In this document: in pieces, positions 32,758 through 43,072 of the stretch
How positions within the stretch are numbered: the stretch's first letter is position 1
Layout of the letters: each line of letters begins with the position of its first letter
Source: Acanthosepion lycidas
Taxonomy: Eukaryota > Mollusca > Cephalopoda > Sepiida > Sepiidae
NCBI GenBank assembly: GCA_963932145.1
Contig: OZ010586.1
Location: 68,872,254-68,936,253, forward strand
Direction of reading: 5' to 3'
DNA: 64,000 bases
Program-made: the position numbers and the translations under genes
Notes under the pieces: model-generated
What the model was told of the DNA's origin: nothing
The model's database searches: none
What the model saw: only the letters and a program-made list of their open reading frames with translations

Positions 32758-32834
32758 AATGGCTTAGGAGTAAAAGCTCCGACTGATACCAAATCATTCG
32801 GGTATCGATTGAGGCAATCGGATGTCTAGCCACA

Positions 32835-32858
32835 CTGATGAGCTGTGAAACAGCGAAA
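32835..32858 (+). ncRNA. hammerhead-ribozyme-like catalytic core
   Basis: CTGATGA (32835-32841) is followed by GCTG, a TGAAA loop and CAGC (a 4-bp stem II that can extend by one U-A pair), then GAAA (32855-32858). This is the invariant hammerhead core with a paired stem II. Upstream, GATACC/GGTATC (about 32787-32810) and GATTG/CAATC (about 32808-32820) can form hairpins. I could not draw convincing stems I and III, so activity is unproven. The block lies between a SINE and a (TA)n array inside a split RTE-type LINE. Penelope-like elements and some small retroelements carry such motifs. Confidence 0.45.
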
Positions 32859-32875
32859 TAGTCAGTCCATGGATG

Positions 32876-32981
32876 ATTATATATATATATATATATATAT
32901 ATATAATCATATATATATTCTTCTATTCGCACTGTTATATAGAAGAACTGATATTACATAACAGTACAGATCTCTTTTCTA

Positions 32982-33045
<64 letters not shown>

Positions 33046-33069
33046 CATATATATATATATATATATTTC

Positions 33070-33121
<52 letters not shown>

Positions 33122-33160
33122 TGGATATATATATAATCATATATATATATATATATATAA
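32876..33160. repeat. (TA)n arrays with a duplicated RT piece
   Basis: TA runs lie at 32876-32915, 32985-33045, 33050-33120 and 33125-33160. The 70-bp non-TA block at 32918-32987 (CGCACTGTTATATAGAAG, ACTGATATTACATAACAG, CAGATCTCTTTTC) is a near copy of 33163-33232. Confidence 0.92.
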
Positions 33161-33545
33161 CTTCTTTTATTCGCACTGTTATATAGAAGGACTGATATTA
33201 CATAACAGGACAGATCTCTTTTCTATATTTCTAACGAAATTATCCTGATTCTTAATATGTTGTTTAGCTTTTGAAAAACATCTTTCCCTATGCCACTGTT
33301 AGTTCGGATTTCGGTGTCACAATTTCTGTCCTCACACTTCCCAGATATCTAAATATTTTTGTACTTGATTCTAACATCTCCAATGTATTGCTCGCCTCTT
33401 GAGGGTGTTCCTCTTTGCTGACAACAATGTATTCTGACAGACTGATGCTTAATTATTTCTTCGTACTTTTCTTTGCTACTTTGTCTTGAAGTTCCTGCAA
33501 TTTCATTTCTTTGCCTCTTATTAACACAATGTCAAGGCACGGGAT
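33160..33545 (-). repeat. RTE-type LINE, upstream RT part
   Basis: The minus strand reads GKDVFQKLNNILRIRIISLE, then [17 protein letters not shown]. These fit the RTE-type phrase IGMGK..F..L...L....ISLE.KKR.L.CYV.SVLLYG. It continues across the gap into 31990-32531. Confidence 0.75.
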
Positions 33546-33757
33546 TTTTCGACATTTAAACCTCAAGTGCCTGAGAATAGCCCACTCTCGAAGAATATGT
33601 ATAGCCTGAAGAAACAACCTTGTAGGGTTCTAACAGATAATAATAATACATTTTAATACTGATACCGCGTTCTGAAATAAGTGCATGAATTTGAATTAGG
33701 GACCACTCACCTTAAAACCAGACTAGAACAGCCTATCACTGAAAATTTAACACAGTA

Positions 33758-34403
33758 TGGTGATTTTCTAAGCGTAGCTGAGATATGGCACAAAACCGAA
33801 AGTATTGGCCACCCAGTGAGGATCAAACTTACTACTCAATCGTAACTGTTCTAGCGAGGCAACTTGCTAACAATTAGACCACGTCGAGGTACCCAAGCAT
33901 TACTTTTAAAGTGTAGCTTAGATGTGGTACAAAGCCGAAAGTATGGGGCACCCAGTGAGGGTCAAAGTCACTACTCAGTTATAATTGTTCTAACAAGACA
34001 AGCTTGCTAACCATTAGACTGCGTCAAAGTGCCCCCAAACATGATTTTCTCAGCGTAGCTTAGACGGGGAACAAGGCCGAAGGAATGGAACACCCAGTGA
34101 GGATCGAACTCACTACTCAGGTTTAGCGAGGCAAGCTTGCTAACTATTACACTACGTTGTAAATGTCCAATGGTGATTTTCTAAGAGTAGCTTAGATGCG
34201 ACACGAGGCTGAAAGTATGGTGCTCCTAGTGAGGATCGAACTCAGTTGTAATTGGTTTAGCCATACAAGCTTGTTAACATGATTTTCTAAACGTAGCTTA
34301 GACGTGGCACAAGGCCAAAAGAATGTTGCACTCAGTGAGGATCGAACTCACTACTCAATCGTAATTGTTCAAGCTTGCTAACTATTACAGTACGTCGACG
34401 TAC
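33758..34403 (-). repeat. tandem array of five tRNA-like SINE units
   Basis: The units start near 33758, 33900, 34036, 34168 and 34278, with a period of about 110-140 bp. On the minus strand each has a form of CGTAGTCTAATGGTTAGCAA (A-box side), GTGAGTTCGATCCTCACTGG (B-box side), CTTTCGGCCTTGTGCCA and ATCTAAGCTACGCTTAGAAA. Unit 4 is cut short at its A-box side. A single dispersed copy lies at 26935-27085. The units have diverged by perhaps 15-25%, so the array is not recent. Confidence 0.88.
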
Positions 34404-34479
34404 CCAAAATTTAGCACTGTATTCTTTTCTTAAATCTAATTTTTATATTGATCGGTTACGTTAAACTAATACGCCAGGT

Positions 34480-34970
34480 CCTTCTCATTCCTACTGGAGG
34501 AACCACTCTCTGCTTGATTTCCTCCACTTTCTATTTCTCGCCATACCTGGCTGTGTGAGGCTGAGGTTCAGACATCTTGCCTTTTCCCGCCCTCTAGTTC
34601 ATTTCCACTATTTTGCTGCCACCTTTATTCTCATTTTTATCCATGTCAATTGACAGTTTTCCCCTAAATGGGCCAGCACAGCCAGACAACAATTTTATAA
34701 CAATGCAGCAGGGAAAGTGTTAAACAGCGGTATATTCTAGAGAAAATTTAAACTGTAGATAATACATTCCAATTCGAAATCCATGGGGAAGAATTCCTCC
34801 CTGGTTGACTCCCACAATTTCTTATCTCTGGCCATACTAGGCCTTGTCTCGTAGTCGGTCAGATCATCGCGTCATCTTGCCTTTGGCCGCCTTCTAGTTC
34901 TTTTCCACTGTCTTGGTGTACACTCTGTTACTCTAATAGCCCACCTAGACAAGAGACGTGACCCAGCCCC
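34480..34970 (-). repeat. LINE C-terminal fragments, two tandem copies
   Basis: On the minus strand the right copy (about 34790-34970) reads WAIRVTECTPRQWKRTRRRP, then KARCRDDLTDYE and MARDKKLWES. This is the W..R..G.P..RW.DD......W...A.DR..W C-terminus of many LINEs. The left copy (about 34480-34680) repeats it in a worn form (WK.TRGREKARC, MARNRKWRKSSRE). Both have the same orientation. Confidence 0.65.
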
Positions 34971-34979
34971 ATCTGTGTG

Positions 34980-35760
34980 TTGCCCTTCTTGATGTTTTCA
35001 ATTATGTTCTTCACTCCAATGTACTGTCGACTCCAGGTGTTGCTCCTCCTAAAACGTAAGGTGATGCTGAATATGAGTCACACCAGTTTACGCTTTCATA
35101 TGAAAATAAATATAAGACATAAAAAGAAAAATAACCTTTTGTTATCTCATTTAAGACTGATACTCAGTTAAAATGACAAAATGATATTGACTGTGTTCAC
35201 ATATTTTTTTAATTTACTTTAGAAAGCAAATAACTTTTTTGTAAGATTTATTGCTTTCTCTGCTCAGCGCGAATATTCATCATTTCACGTTTTAAGTCAA
35301 AATAAAACAATTTCTTTACGAGAGAATACGCGTTCATTAGAGATATTATATTAAATAGGCGGTTATCCTTTTCATTGCAGAAGCGAAAGTGAACAGCACT
35401 TTATCCCAAATGTTAGCAGGACAGTTTAAACATATTAATAAATTACTGCTATCCGGATGTCAAATTTTCTGTCAGATCTAATTGCTTGAAAAATTGGTTC
35501 CACCGATGTTTAATGGTTATCGTCATGCACGCGAATACGTGCGCTCGTAATATTCACACAAATACACAAATACACTTACTCACACTATAAAAAAGGCACC
35601 CGCAAAGATAACACACACACGTACGTATGTCTGCACACAAAAATGCATATACACACCAGAGCAGATATATGAATAATTTTCTGTTGTATTGTTTGAAAGT
35701 AGGTTTAGTTAACAATGTACAACTTAGTTGTAAAATAGAGAATTTTGTTGTTATTGTTGT
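34980..35760. other. no recognised feature
   Basis: AT-rich. It holds a short CA/CAC-rich stretch (35555-35625) and small random frames. Confidence 0.45.
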
Positions 35761-35764
35761 ACTG

Positions 35765-36175
35765 GTGGTGGTTTCAAAACGTCCACGCATCCTTGTGGGT
35801 GATGAATTATTTTCAATCCTACAACCTCTTCCCCATAGATGAAACGTTGCAATCCTCTCGGTACATTGTCGATACTTTCATGAAAAGTGTTCAGACGAAC
35901 TACATTCTTTAGTTCTAACCCTAACGGCTAAAACCCGCCATGCTAAGCGCATTGTAAATTAACCACTCTCATCCACTTCCTATTCCACTGGTGAGATGTA
36001 AGTTCCACTCGAGCAGCTGCCTTCCTCAGCCGCTGCTTCGTGGAACCGACTCCTAAGAGGATGTTTCCACGACCGCTACAACCTTAACCGTTGTCTTTTT
36101 CACATATTCCCATGAAGTGTGTCTTTTATTCTGTAAACCCCTACTTCGAATGACTCTCAAGCCTTACTCGCTTCC
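35765..36175 (+). repeat. LINE C-terminal relic (CR1/Jockey-like)
   Basis: It carries CATCCTTGTGGGTGATGAAT (GDELF phrase), then worn SHR.NVA...YFH, FSRLTR-like and SWNRLLRGCFHDRYNL-like phrases. It ends near GACTCTCAAGCCTTACTC, a worn form of the GGCTCTTGGGCCTT 3' UTR. It matches 13500-13965. Confidence 0.75.
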
Positions 36176-36446
36176 AGTTTTTTAAATACATTTGCCATCA
36201 CCACAAATACCAACATATAACTGGACATGGATCCCGTTATGATATGGAAAAAAAAGAGTAAAGGTAAGATTTTGCTCAGACATCGACGTTTCATAAATTT
36301 TATAAGTTTTCTACATTTTGGCGATGACCGTACGATTGAAGTTGTTGATCGCACTGAAAAGACTAGCACTTACATTTTTTCCCTATTTCCTATAGCCCTA
36401 TCTGTAAAAAAAGACGACGTCAATGACGGGGCAGTGGAATTTAATG

Positions 36447-36993
36447 CAGTACTTTCTCGATTATCCGGACACCTTAGACTGAAAAATTAGTTCGGATAAT
36501 AAGAAATTACGAATAATTGGATACCAAAATTATCGAAAAAGGGTGAACAAAAAAGTCTTTTTCTGAAAGAAATTTAGAATTTATATCATCAAATAAAATT
36601 TTCAAACACTTTGTTCATGGTCATGCTCAGTTTATATTTGATGAAAGAAATGCATCAATTTTTGTCTGTTACCGGCTGGCCTCACGTTTTTTCTGCTAAC
36701 ACCAGAATCTATATTAAAGTAGATGCGTTTTTAATTCTAACTTCTGGATGAAAGCGCAACTAACTTCAACATTTATCAATTTGAATCAAGCGTTAAATAT
36801 GGTTTTCTAAATTCTCAAAATAGGTGTCTGAGATTAAATATTAGAATGGGAATACTTGTCTGAGATTAAATATTAGAATGGGTTTAGTCCGAATGATTAA
36901 AAAATGCTCGGATGATTTCAAATTTTCTCTTGTTTTTACGTTGGCATAATCGATGTCCAGGGAATAGAGGTACAGATAATCAAGAAAGTACTC
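36447..36993. mobile_element. pogo/Tigger-like element, non-autonomous, ~547 bp
   Basis: The ends are AGTACTTTCTCGATTATCCG on the left and, reversed from the right, AGTACTTTCTTGATTATCTG. An inner GTTCGGATAAT (36493) is a further inverted match to ATTATCCGGAC. A 31-bp direct duplication lies inside (TGTCTGAGATTAAATATTAG at 36826 and 36857). No transposase is visible. CAGT-type ends and the GATTATCCGGA motif fit the pogo/Tigger group. Confidence 0.65.
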
Positions 36994-37120
36994 TAGATTG
37001 GGTCAAAACAAAAGCTCGTACCATTTTTAGTGGGTTTTAAAAACAATATTTAGATATTTGTACACATATCCAGAAGCATTACAAGTCTGGAATCATGAAG
37101 GTGTCTTAAAGATGTCGAAA

Positions 37121-38578
37121 TACAGTGGAACAAAGTGACACATATATATATATATATTTATTTAATCATTCATGCGCCATTTTGCTTCACTATATTTCAC
37201 CATTTTTGAGGTACTTTCATGATTCCATCAACCCAGAAATTGGTATCTCCTCGATGATGAATATTTCTAAATTGCTTTTAAAGGCTTCCATAGGATTGTA
37301 GTTCTTCCTATATAAGAGAATTTTGTAGGATTCGAAATAAGTGATAATACGAAATTGCAAATAGACACTATTATGCAAGTACTATTTTGAAAGGTATAAA
37401 TCCATCCCTTCTCTCCCCAGGTATGGCTTAAATAGTAGGACTCGTATTTGTCCGAAATACTGTTATCTTCAAAAAAATCGTTAATGTAATATTCTTTTGC
37501 ATAAATAAAAAAGGGCAATATTCTTACAATCCAAAATATGTTTAGTTTTTTTAAATAAAGCTTAAAGGGTTGATAAGCCGTAAAAAATAAATCAGTCAAT
37601 GAAAACCAAAAGTGTAAGGCCAGGTGAGTGCCGCGGATTTATTAAGATATTCAGTCAAATTATACCGATATCCGACGGGTCCACAAAGACATTTTGAGGT
37701 CTGGTGTTGTCTTGATAAAAAACAATATTTTTCCAATTTTTTATCAATGATTTTTATAGATTGCCACCTTTAATTGGTCTAATTAAGAATAGTATTTGAC
37801 TGAATTCAATGTCTGTGAAAAGAGCTGGTTATGCACAATGTTCTTCTAATCATATCAAGTATACAACATGAGCTTCTTCAGATGTAAAATGGCTTTTGGA
37901 GTTTTCCTCAGGATGTTCTTTTTCAAACAACATTGCTGTAAACAATTTTCATTGCCCTTGATCATTTAAAAAAAAATTCATTTTTTTTTGTATGCAAGCA
38001 GAGAATTACAGATGGAAATGCATTCCATTAAACTGTTTTCCGTTAAATTGTGAGGCGTCCAAATATCGGACCACTTCACGGATTCAATTGCTTCAAATGC
38101 CTCAGAGCGTTCATGTGAGATATATGGAGTATCTCTGCGATATCCCGTTTTGACTGACCTGCATTATTTTTAATCAGCGTTTCAATTTGGTCATCATCAA
38201 CGACTACCGGAACATTCTCGGTCTTCCAGATCAAAACTTTCATTTCCGAACATAGGTTGTACTTGCGAACAGTATCCTCAGCTATGGCACCATCTCCATT
38301 AATGGCACTTATATTTTTGTTGCTTGTAGTTGCTTTTTTCTTTCCGGAAACAAAAGAGTATCAAATAACGAAAATGCATTTCATTTTCTTCCATTTTTAC
38401 ATTTAAGATAAAAACACTTAAAATTCACAATCAACACACGAATCTTATAGAAAGGTACATGGAAATATCAACTTTCAGATAATGTATATATCTCATAAAT
38501 TTCAGTCACGTGCCAAATGGAATCGTGCGTTTGAATGTCACATATTGAAAATTGCTACGAAGTTTGGTTCCAACGTAA
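37121..38578 (-). mobile_element. mariner relic interrupted by a SINE
   Basis: Minus-strand transposase pieces appear in the right order. They are MEENEMHFRYLIL (start codon at 38394-38392), GDGAIAEDTVRKYN, PVVVDDDQIETLIKNN, RDIAEILHISHMNALRHLKQ, a worn WTPHNLTE, and, beyond the SINE, a C-terminal FWVDGIMKVPQKW and IVKQNGA (37170-37260). The right terminus, reversed, is TTACGTTGGAACCAAACTTC with TA at 38579-38580. A weak left match is TACAGTGGAACAAAG at 37121. The mariner is about 1.2 kb without the SINE, near full length, but has many stops. Confidence 0.85.
37385..37607 (+). repeat. SINE tail/body inside a mariner
   Basis: AAAGGTATAAATCCATCCC, ATGGCTTAAATAGTAGGACT and the tail AAAGGGTTGATAAGCCGTAA are the body and tail of the composite SINE at 20749 and 46866. 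The tRNA-like head is worn or missing (perhaps 37300-37385). Both sides are mariner sequence, so the SINE inserted later. Confidence 0.75.
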
Positions 38579-38629
38579 TACCTATTGATTTTATTACGTA
38601 AATAGCGATATATATATATATATACACGC

Positions 38630-39240
38630 AAATTAGCAATGTAAGTTAATCATGATTCGGTCTTGTCAAGAAACTAAAATTATTTCAGTTAGATTTTAAA
38701 GATGTTGGTATTCGTATGCTATTGTTGTCTTCTTTTGCATTCGACTCGTGAAAATGTGTTTTGTACTTGCAAAAACGCCGGAAGTGATTTGAGAGTGAAA
38801 ATGTTTAGGTTCCGGGAATGGTTGATAGGGAATTCGACCGGGAGGTAGGATTTTTTTTAACCACCGAAAGAAAGAAGAATACAGTGAAAATTTTTCTTCT
38901 CTCTCAGCTATTTTTCTCTTCAATGGCTTCTTTTTGCTTTTCCTTCTCTCCTCCTTAAACATTCCCTTCCAGCTCAATTTCACCCTTTCTCTTCCCAAAT
39001 GATGTTATCTCTTTTTTCCTGTGTAGCACTGCATTCATTTTTTTTATGTTTTATGTATTATATCTTTTGATCAAGTTATTTCGCTCACCTCTTTTCTTAT
39101 ATTCTCGATTGATAAATACATTTCTGATCATATTCTTTATCAATCCCTCCTCTTACATTTCCCTTCTACTCTAACTCACTTTCCATCTCTTTATATATTT
39201 CTCCTTTTCTTTCTCTCCTACACTGCCTTTTGCGCATATC
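38630..39240. other. no recognised feature
   Basis: Includes a CT-rich stretch (38890-39230). The 100-codon minus frame at 38696-38998 is Lys/Arg/Glu rich because of that bias and shows no domain. Confidence 0.45.
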
Positions 39241-39274
39241 CTGGATGTTTTGCATACCATATCCAGTGAGGTCG

Positions 39275-39395
39275 ATCCTGATTGGATACTTAAAAAATTG
39301 ATCTTCAATGGACGCTTCAAAATGAATGGATTGGACGTTTCAAAATATAACTTATTAGATGCTTCAAAAATGTTTCTGATTGGATGTTTCGATTC
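39275..39395. repeat. short minisatellite, about five 24-25 bp units
   Basis: Units of the form ATTGGACGTTTCAAAATRAA are repeated with changes (GATTGGATACTTAAA, AATGGACGCTTCAAAATG, ATTAGATGCTTCAAAAATG, ATTGGATGTTTCGATTC). Confidence 0.7.
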
Positions 39396-39762
39396 ATGCC
39401 TAATATGGGTTTATCTAATGAATATCTACTCTTTTGTATTTATTTTCTAGACACACGGACGTGTCTGTCTGCCCAGAAGTGCTTGGAATCCATGGCCTTT
39501 AGCACATACGAGAGCATTCCAGATTTAATAATCCTAGTTCTCATTCTGTTTTTCTATATCCTCGACAATTAAGACACATTTTGATTTCAAATTACCTTCA
39601 ACATCTTCCTACTAACAAAGAAGAGAAAGTCGTTCAGAGAATGCATAAAAAGTTTTAAGTCCTTTCGAATACCAGAGCATTATTAATTGCGTAGGAGAAA
39701 TTATTGTTAAAAATATTTACTCATGAAAATACAAAATTGCATTAAAAATAAATAATAATTAC

Positions 39763-39763
<1 letters not shown>

Positions 39764-39814
<51 letters not shown>

Positions 39815-39815
39815 T
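39764..39815. repeat. (GATA)n microsatellite
   Basis: Pure GATA array of about 50 bp. Confidence 0.97.
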
Positions 39816-39819
39816 CAGT

Positions 39820-40455
39820 CACAGTCAGGAACATAGTTATTAGCAGAATTATTATCTGAAATTTTCAGTGTATAATGTTTTCCGGATTGATACCTTAATT
39901 AACTGCATCGCTATGGAAGAGGAGTATGTTGAAAAATACATTTTTAAAAATAAATACTTTTCATTATCAGTTTACGGACGAATTGATAAAACTATTTAGC
40001 ACACGCACAAGCATACAGACTCATACATACACATACACATTACATGTATATATGCACGTGTCTATGTGTGTGTTCGCGTGTGTACGTATGTGCATGCCCG
40101 TGTGTTTGTGTGCATATGGTTTGGGAATCACATTCTCTTTAAAAATACTTTCGATCACTATTGGTGTAGATATTAATTTAAATGTTTAAAAATACAAGGA
40201 TGTTTACTCAAACACGTATACACATCAATTATAACCTTTATAATATTAAGGAATGTATATGTCTGTATAAATATAGGTGCGTGTGTATGTATGTGTATGT
40301 CTGGGATGAGTGTGTTTTCATAATTTATTTAAAGTATTAAACAATAGATCTAGATGCTTTACCTGATTTTGACAGAATTGTTCTCATACAACAAATATAA
40401 TTAAATGAAATGACTACTACCTAATACTGAAAAAAAACTTCATTACCAACTCAGT
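39820..40455. other. no recognised feature
   Basis: GT/CA-rich low complexity at 40000-40115 and 40270-40320. I see nothing else. Confidence 0.45.
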
Positions 40456-40469
40456 AAAGATTGTTTCAT

Positions 40470-41265
40470 TCAGCCCATGTGTTATCAAAGCCATGTGTTA
40501 TCAAAGCCATGTGTTATCAAAGCCATGTGTTAGCCCTCCCATGTGTTAGCCCGCCAATGTATTAGCCCGCCAATGTGTTATCAAACCCATGTGTTATCCC
40601 GCCAATGTGTTATCCCGCCAATGGGTTATCAAACCCATGTGTTAGCACGCCCATGTGTTAGCCCACCAATGTGTTATCAAACCCATGTGTTAGCCCGATC
40701 ATGTGTTAGCCCGCCAATGTGTTATCAAACCCATGTGTTAGCCCGCCCATGTGTTAGCCCGCCAATGTGTTATCAAACCCATGTGTTAGCCCGATCATGT
40801 GTTAGCCCGCCAATGTGTTATCAAACCCATGTGTTAGCACGCCCATGTGTTAGCCCGCCCATGTGTTAGCCCGCCAATGTATTAGCCCGCCAATGTGTTA
40901 TCAAACCCATGTGTTATCCCGCCACTGTGTTATCCCGCCACTGTGTTATCCCGCCAATGTGTTATCAAACCCATGTGTTAGCCCGATCATGTGTTAGCCT
41001 GCCAATGTGTTATCAAACCCATGTGTTAGGCCGCCAATGTGTTATCCCGCCAATGTGTTATCAAACCCATGGGTTAGCACGCCCATGTGTTAGCCCGCCA
41101 ATGTGTTATCAAACCGATGTGTTAGCCCGATCATGTGTTAGCCCGCCAATGTGTTATCAAACCCATGTGTTAGCAGGCCCATGTATTAGCCCGATCATGT
41201 GTTATCCCGCCTATATGTTATATCGCCCATGTGTTAGTCCAACTATATGTGTTAGGCCGCCCATG
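40470..41265 (+). repeat. 16-bp minisatellite with 48-bp higher-order period
   Basis: The monomer is a 16-mer, CCATGTGTTAGCCCGC, with variants CAATGTGTTATCAAAC and CGATCATGTGTTAGCC. Monomer types tend to alternate in sets of three, giving a 48-bp period. Because 16 is not a multiple of 3 and 48 is, all forward frames stay open and repeat every 16 residues (MCYQTHVLARPCVSPP). The two long frames at 40543-40869 and 40909-41388 come from this property. I see no sign that they are genes. Confidence 0.95.
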
Positions 41266-41450
41266 TGTCGACGATGTAATGCATGGCGGCTAGGTAATGA
41301 GAATTCAGAGGGTCGAGTTTGTTACATTCACTTACGCCCAGATACCCTTTGTATGAATTCATCTCTTCTCGTTCCAGCAATGTGTTAAATAGCAGGACAA
41401 ACTGGGCTCTCTCGCCATAGTAGGTAATCAGTCTAGAAGAAAAAGTGCAC
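41265..41450 (+). repeat. tRNA-headed SINE fused to the minisatellite end
   Basis: GATGTAATGCATGGCGGCTA and GAGGGTCGAGTTTGTTACA are worn A- and B-box sides of the GTGTGGTGTAATG-type head. The body has CATTCACTTACGCCCAGATA, AGCAATGTGTTAAATAGCAG and GGTAATCAGTCTAG. It begins immediately where the 16-bp array ends. Confidence 0.65.
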
Positions 41451-41984
41451 TGGATTCAAAACCATACGTGGTGCTAATGCTGTGAATGGGATTCCTTAAG
41501 AACAATCTCGACTGGGGTTCGACCCAAGTGCTTCATCAAAAACAAGTCATTGAACAAGTGTGGTGTAAGGATCTATCTATATAATGGGTTATATAACTAT
41601 TAATTGACTTGATTTGTTATGCTACTTGACAATCAGAAAAAAATATAATAAACAAAAGCTACTTCGTTATTGTCAATTCCAAACTGCTGGCTTATACAAT
41701 TTCTTGGTTGATTTACTTTTTGTTTTGTTTTATTGCTGCTGTTATTGTTCGCTTTGTTTTCTCCAGGCTATCAGTCAATTATATGATCTAAGATTTTTTA
41801 TTCCTTTCATATTTCGATTAAAATTTGAATTACAGTAAAGAAACAAATGATAATCATTCCTATTCAAATATATTCTCCATCCATATACGCTGTTCTTTTT
41901 ATTTATTACCTGTGAATTGCCATTCGTTCATAGGAAAGATAGTGGAAAAGTTTCACTTTGTCGTTTCCACAATCTGAAATACGG

Positions 41985-42068
41985 AATTTTCTTTCTTTTA
42001 TACTAGTTTCCACGCAAGGCTAGAGATCCTAGTCTACTCTTCTATTTAACTCGTGGCTGGAGATAAAT
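41985..42068 (-). repeat. SINE body fragment
   Basis: On the minus strand it reads TCCAGCCACGAGTTAAATAG, AAGAGTAGACTAGGATCTCT and AGCCTTGCGTGG, like the body at 52240-52395. The head is absent. Confidence 0.5.
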
Positions 42069-42091
42069 CATAACCTGTGGCAGAGTTTGGT

Positions 42092-42460
42092 TTGGTTTGT
42101 TTTACGGCATATCAAATATTTAATGCCGAGAACTTTTTTCCTGGTAATTTGTTTTGTCAAAATCTATTTCTGTTAATATTTTTTTCCTCAAAAATGTATA
42201 GCTGGTAATCTTATTTTAAAAAATGTAATGCTGGTAATATTTTTTTTTTCAAAAACGCATTGCTGGTAATAGTTTGTTTTTTTTTTTCAAAAATATATTG
42301 CTGGTAATGGTATTTTTACGAAGTATTTCTGGTATTAAAACCTAATTTTAAACTTCCATAGTGTTTTAACCCCAGTTTGGGGCTAACTATTTACCCATAG
42401 TTTGGACTCTAACAGGTGCTACCACCCCGGGTCAGGGTGGAATTGGGAACACCAGCAATT
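42092..42460 (-). repeat. SINE/LINE-like repeat with internal GCTGGTAAT minisatellite
   Basis: On the minus strand it runs from GGGGTGGTAGCACCTGTTAG and ACTATGGGTAAATAGTTAG to a tail CGGCATTAAATATTTGATAT then GCCGTAAAACAAACC. Between these, 42136-42345 has about five units of 42-45 bp ending in GCTGGTAAT on the plus strand. The tail resembles the composite-SINE tail (compare 61275-61314). A sister copy is at 44515-44850. Confidence 0.6.
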
Positions 42461-42469
42461 AAGAGATGG

Positions 42470-43065
42470 TTCTATACTCCTCAAAATCTCCTGATCAGAG
42501 GTCTAGCTGTTGGACGTAGTTTGTCGTCATACCCAGGACGGCTGTGGCGGGAAAATTAAGCTGAGTCATCCGTTTGGTAGCCGAACATATACTCAGTAGA
42601 GTAGTTATATAAATAACAGTTTGAATTTTTTTTTTTTCCTGCAACTCCGTTATATGTTTTGGCGGGGGTCTTTTCGTTCTCTAAAGTATACCTTTTTAAT
42701 GCCACATTCCTTCAGGAGTAAGATGTTCATGACCCTTCATGGCTTCCTTTTCCTTATTGTTAATTAGCATACGTTTTTAGGAAAGTTTCCCGTTGCCTAG
42801 AGAGAGAATACACACATTTATACCGTCCCCAAGGGGAAGCTTTTTTTTTTATCTGAACGTCAAAGAAACGAATAAATAAAACACAATATTTTTTTTGAAT
42901 TTCCATACTTCTTCCTAGCTATTTTATAGTAACAATCTTTTTATATCGGTCAAGTAAATAATATTTTATTTTTCCTCATTATCAAATCATATGACCGTTT
43001 TTAACTGCATCTTTAAATTTAATACCTGTAGATAGGCTAATCTTGAAATTCTTCATCGCCCACGA
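42470..43065. other. mostly unassigned; possible 5' continuation of 42092-42460
   Basis: ACCCAGGACGGCTGTGGCGG and GCCGAACATATACTCAGTAG lie directly upstream (minus strand) of the repeat and may be part of it. The rest is T-rich and unassigned. Confidence 0.35.
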
Positions 43066-43072
43066 ATGAATA

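Noticed and set aside
36157-36490. Overlapping frames on both strands at 36157-36369 and 36227-36490 as a possible exon
   Set aside because: I recognise no domain, the plus frame runs into a pogo-like terminus, and no splice pattern supports it. Left unannotated for lack of evidence.
40543-41388. Two long forward frames (108 and 159 codons) encoding a Cys/Pro/His repeat protein
   Set aside because: They are direct readings of the 16-bp minisatellite. All forward frames are open for the same reason, and the second one runs into a SINE.
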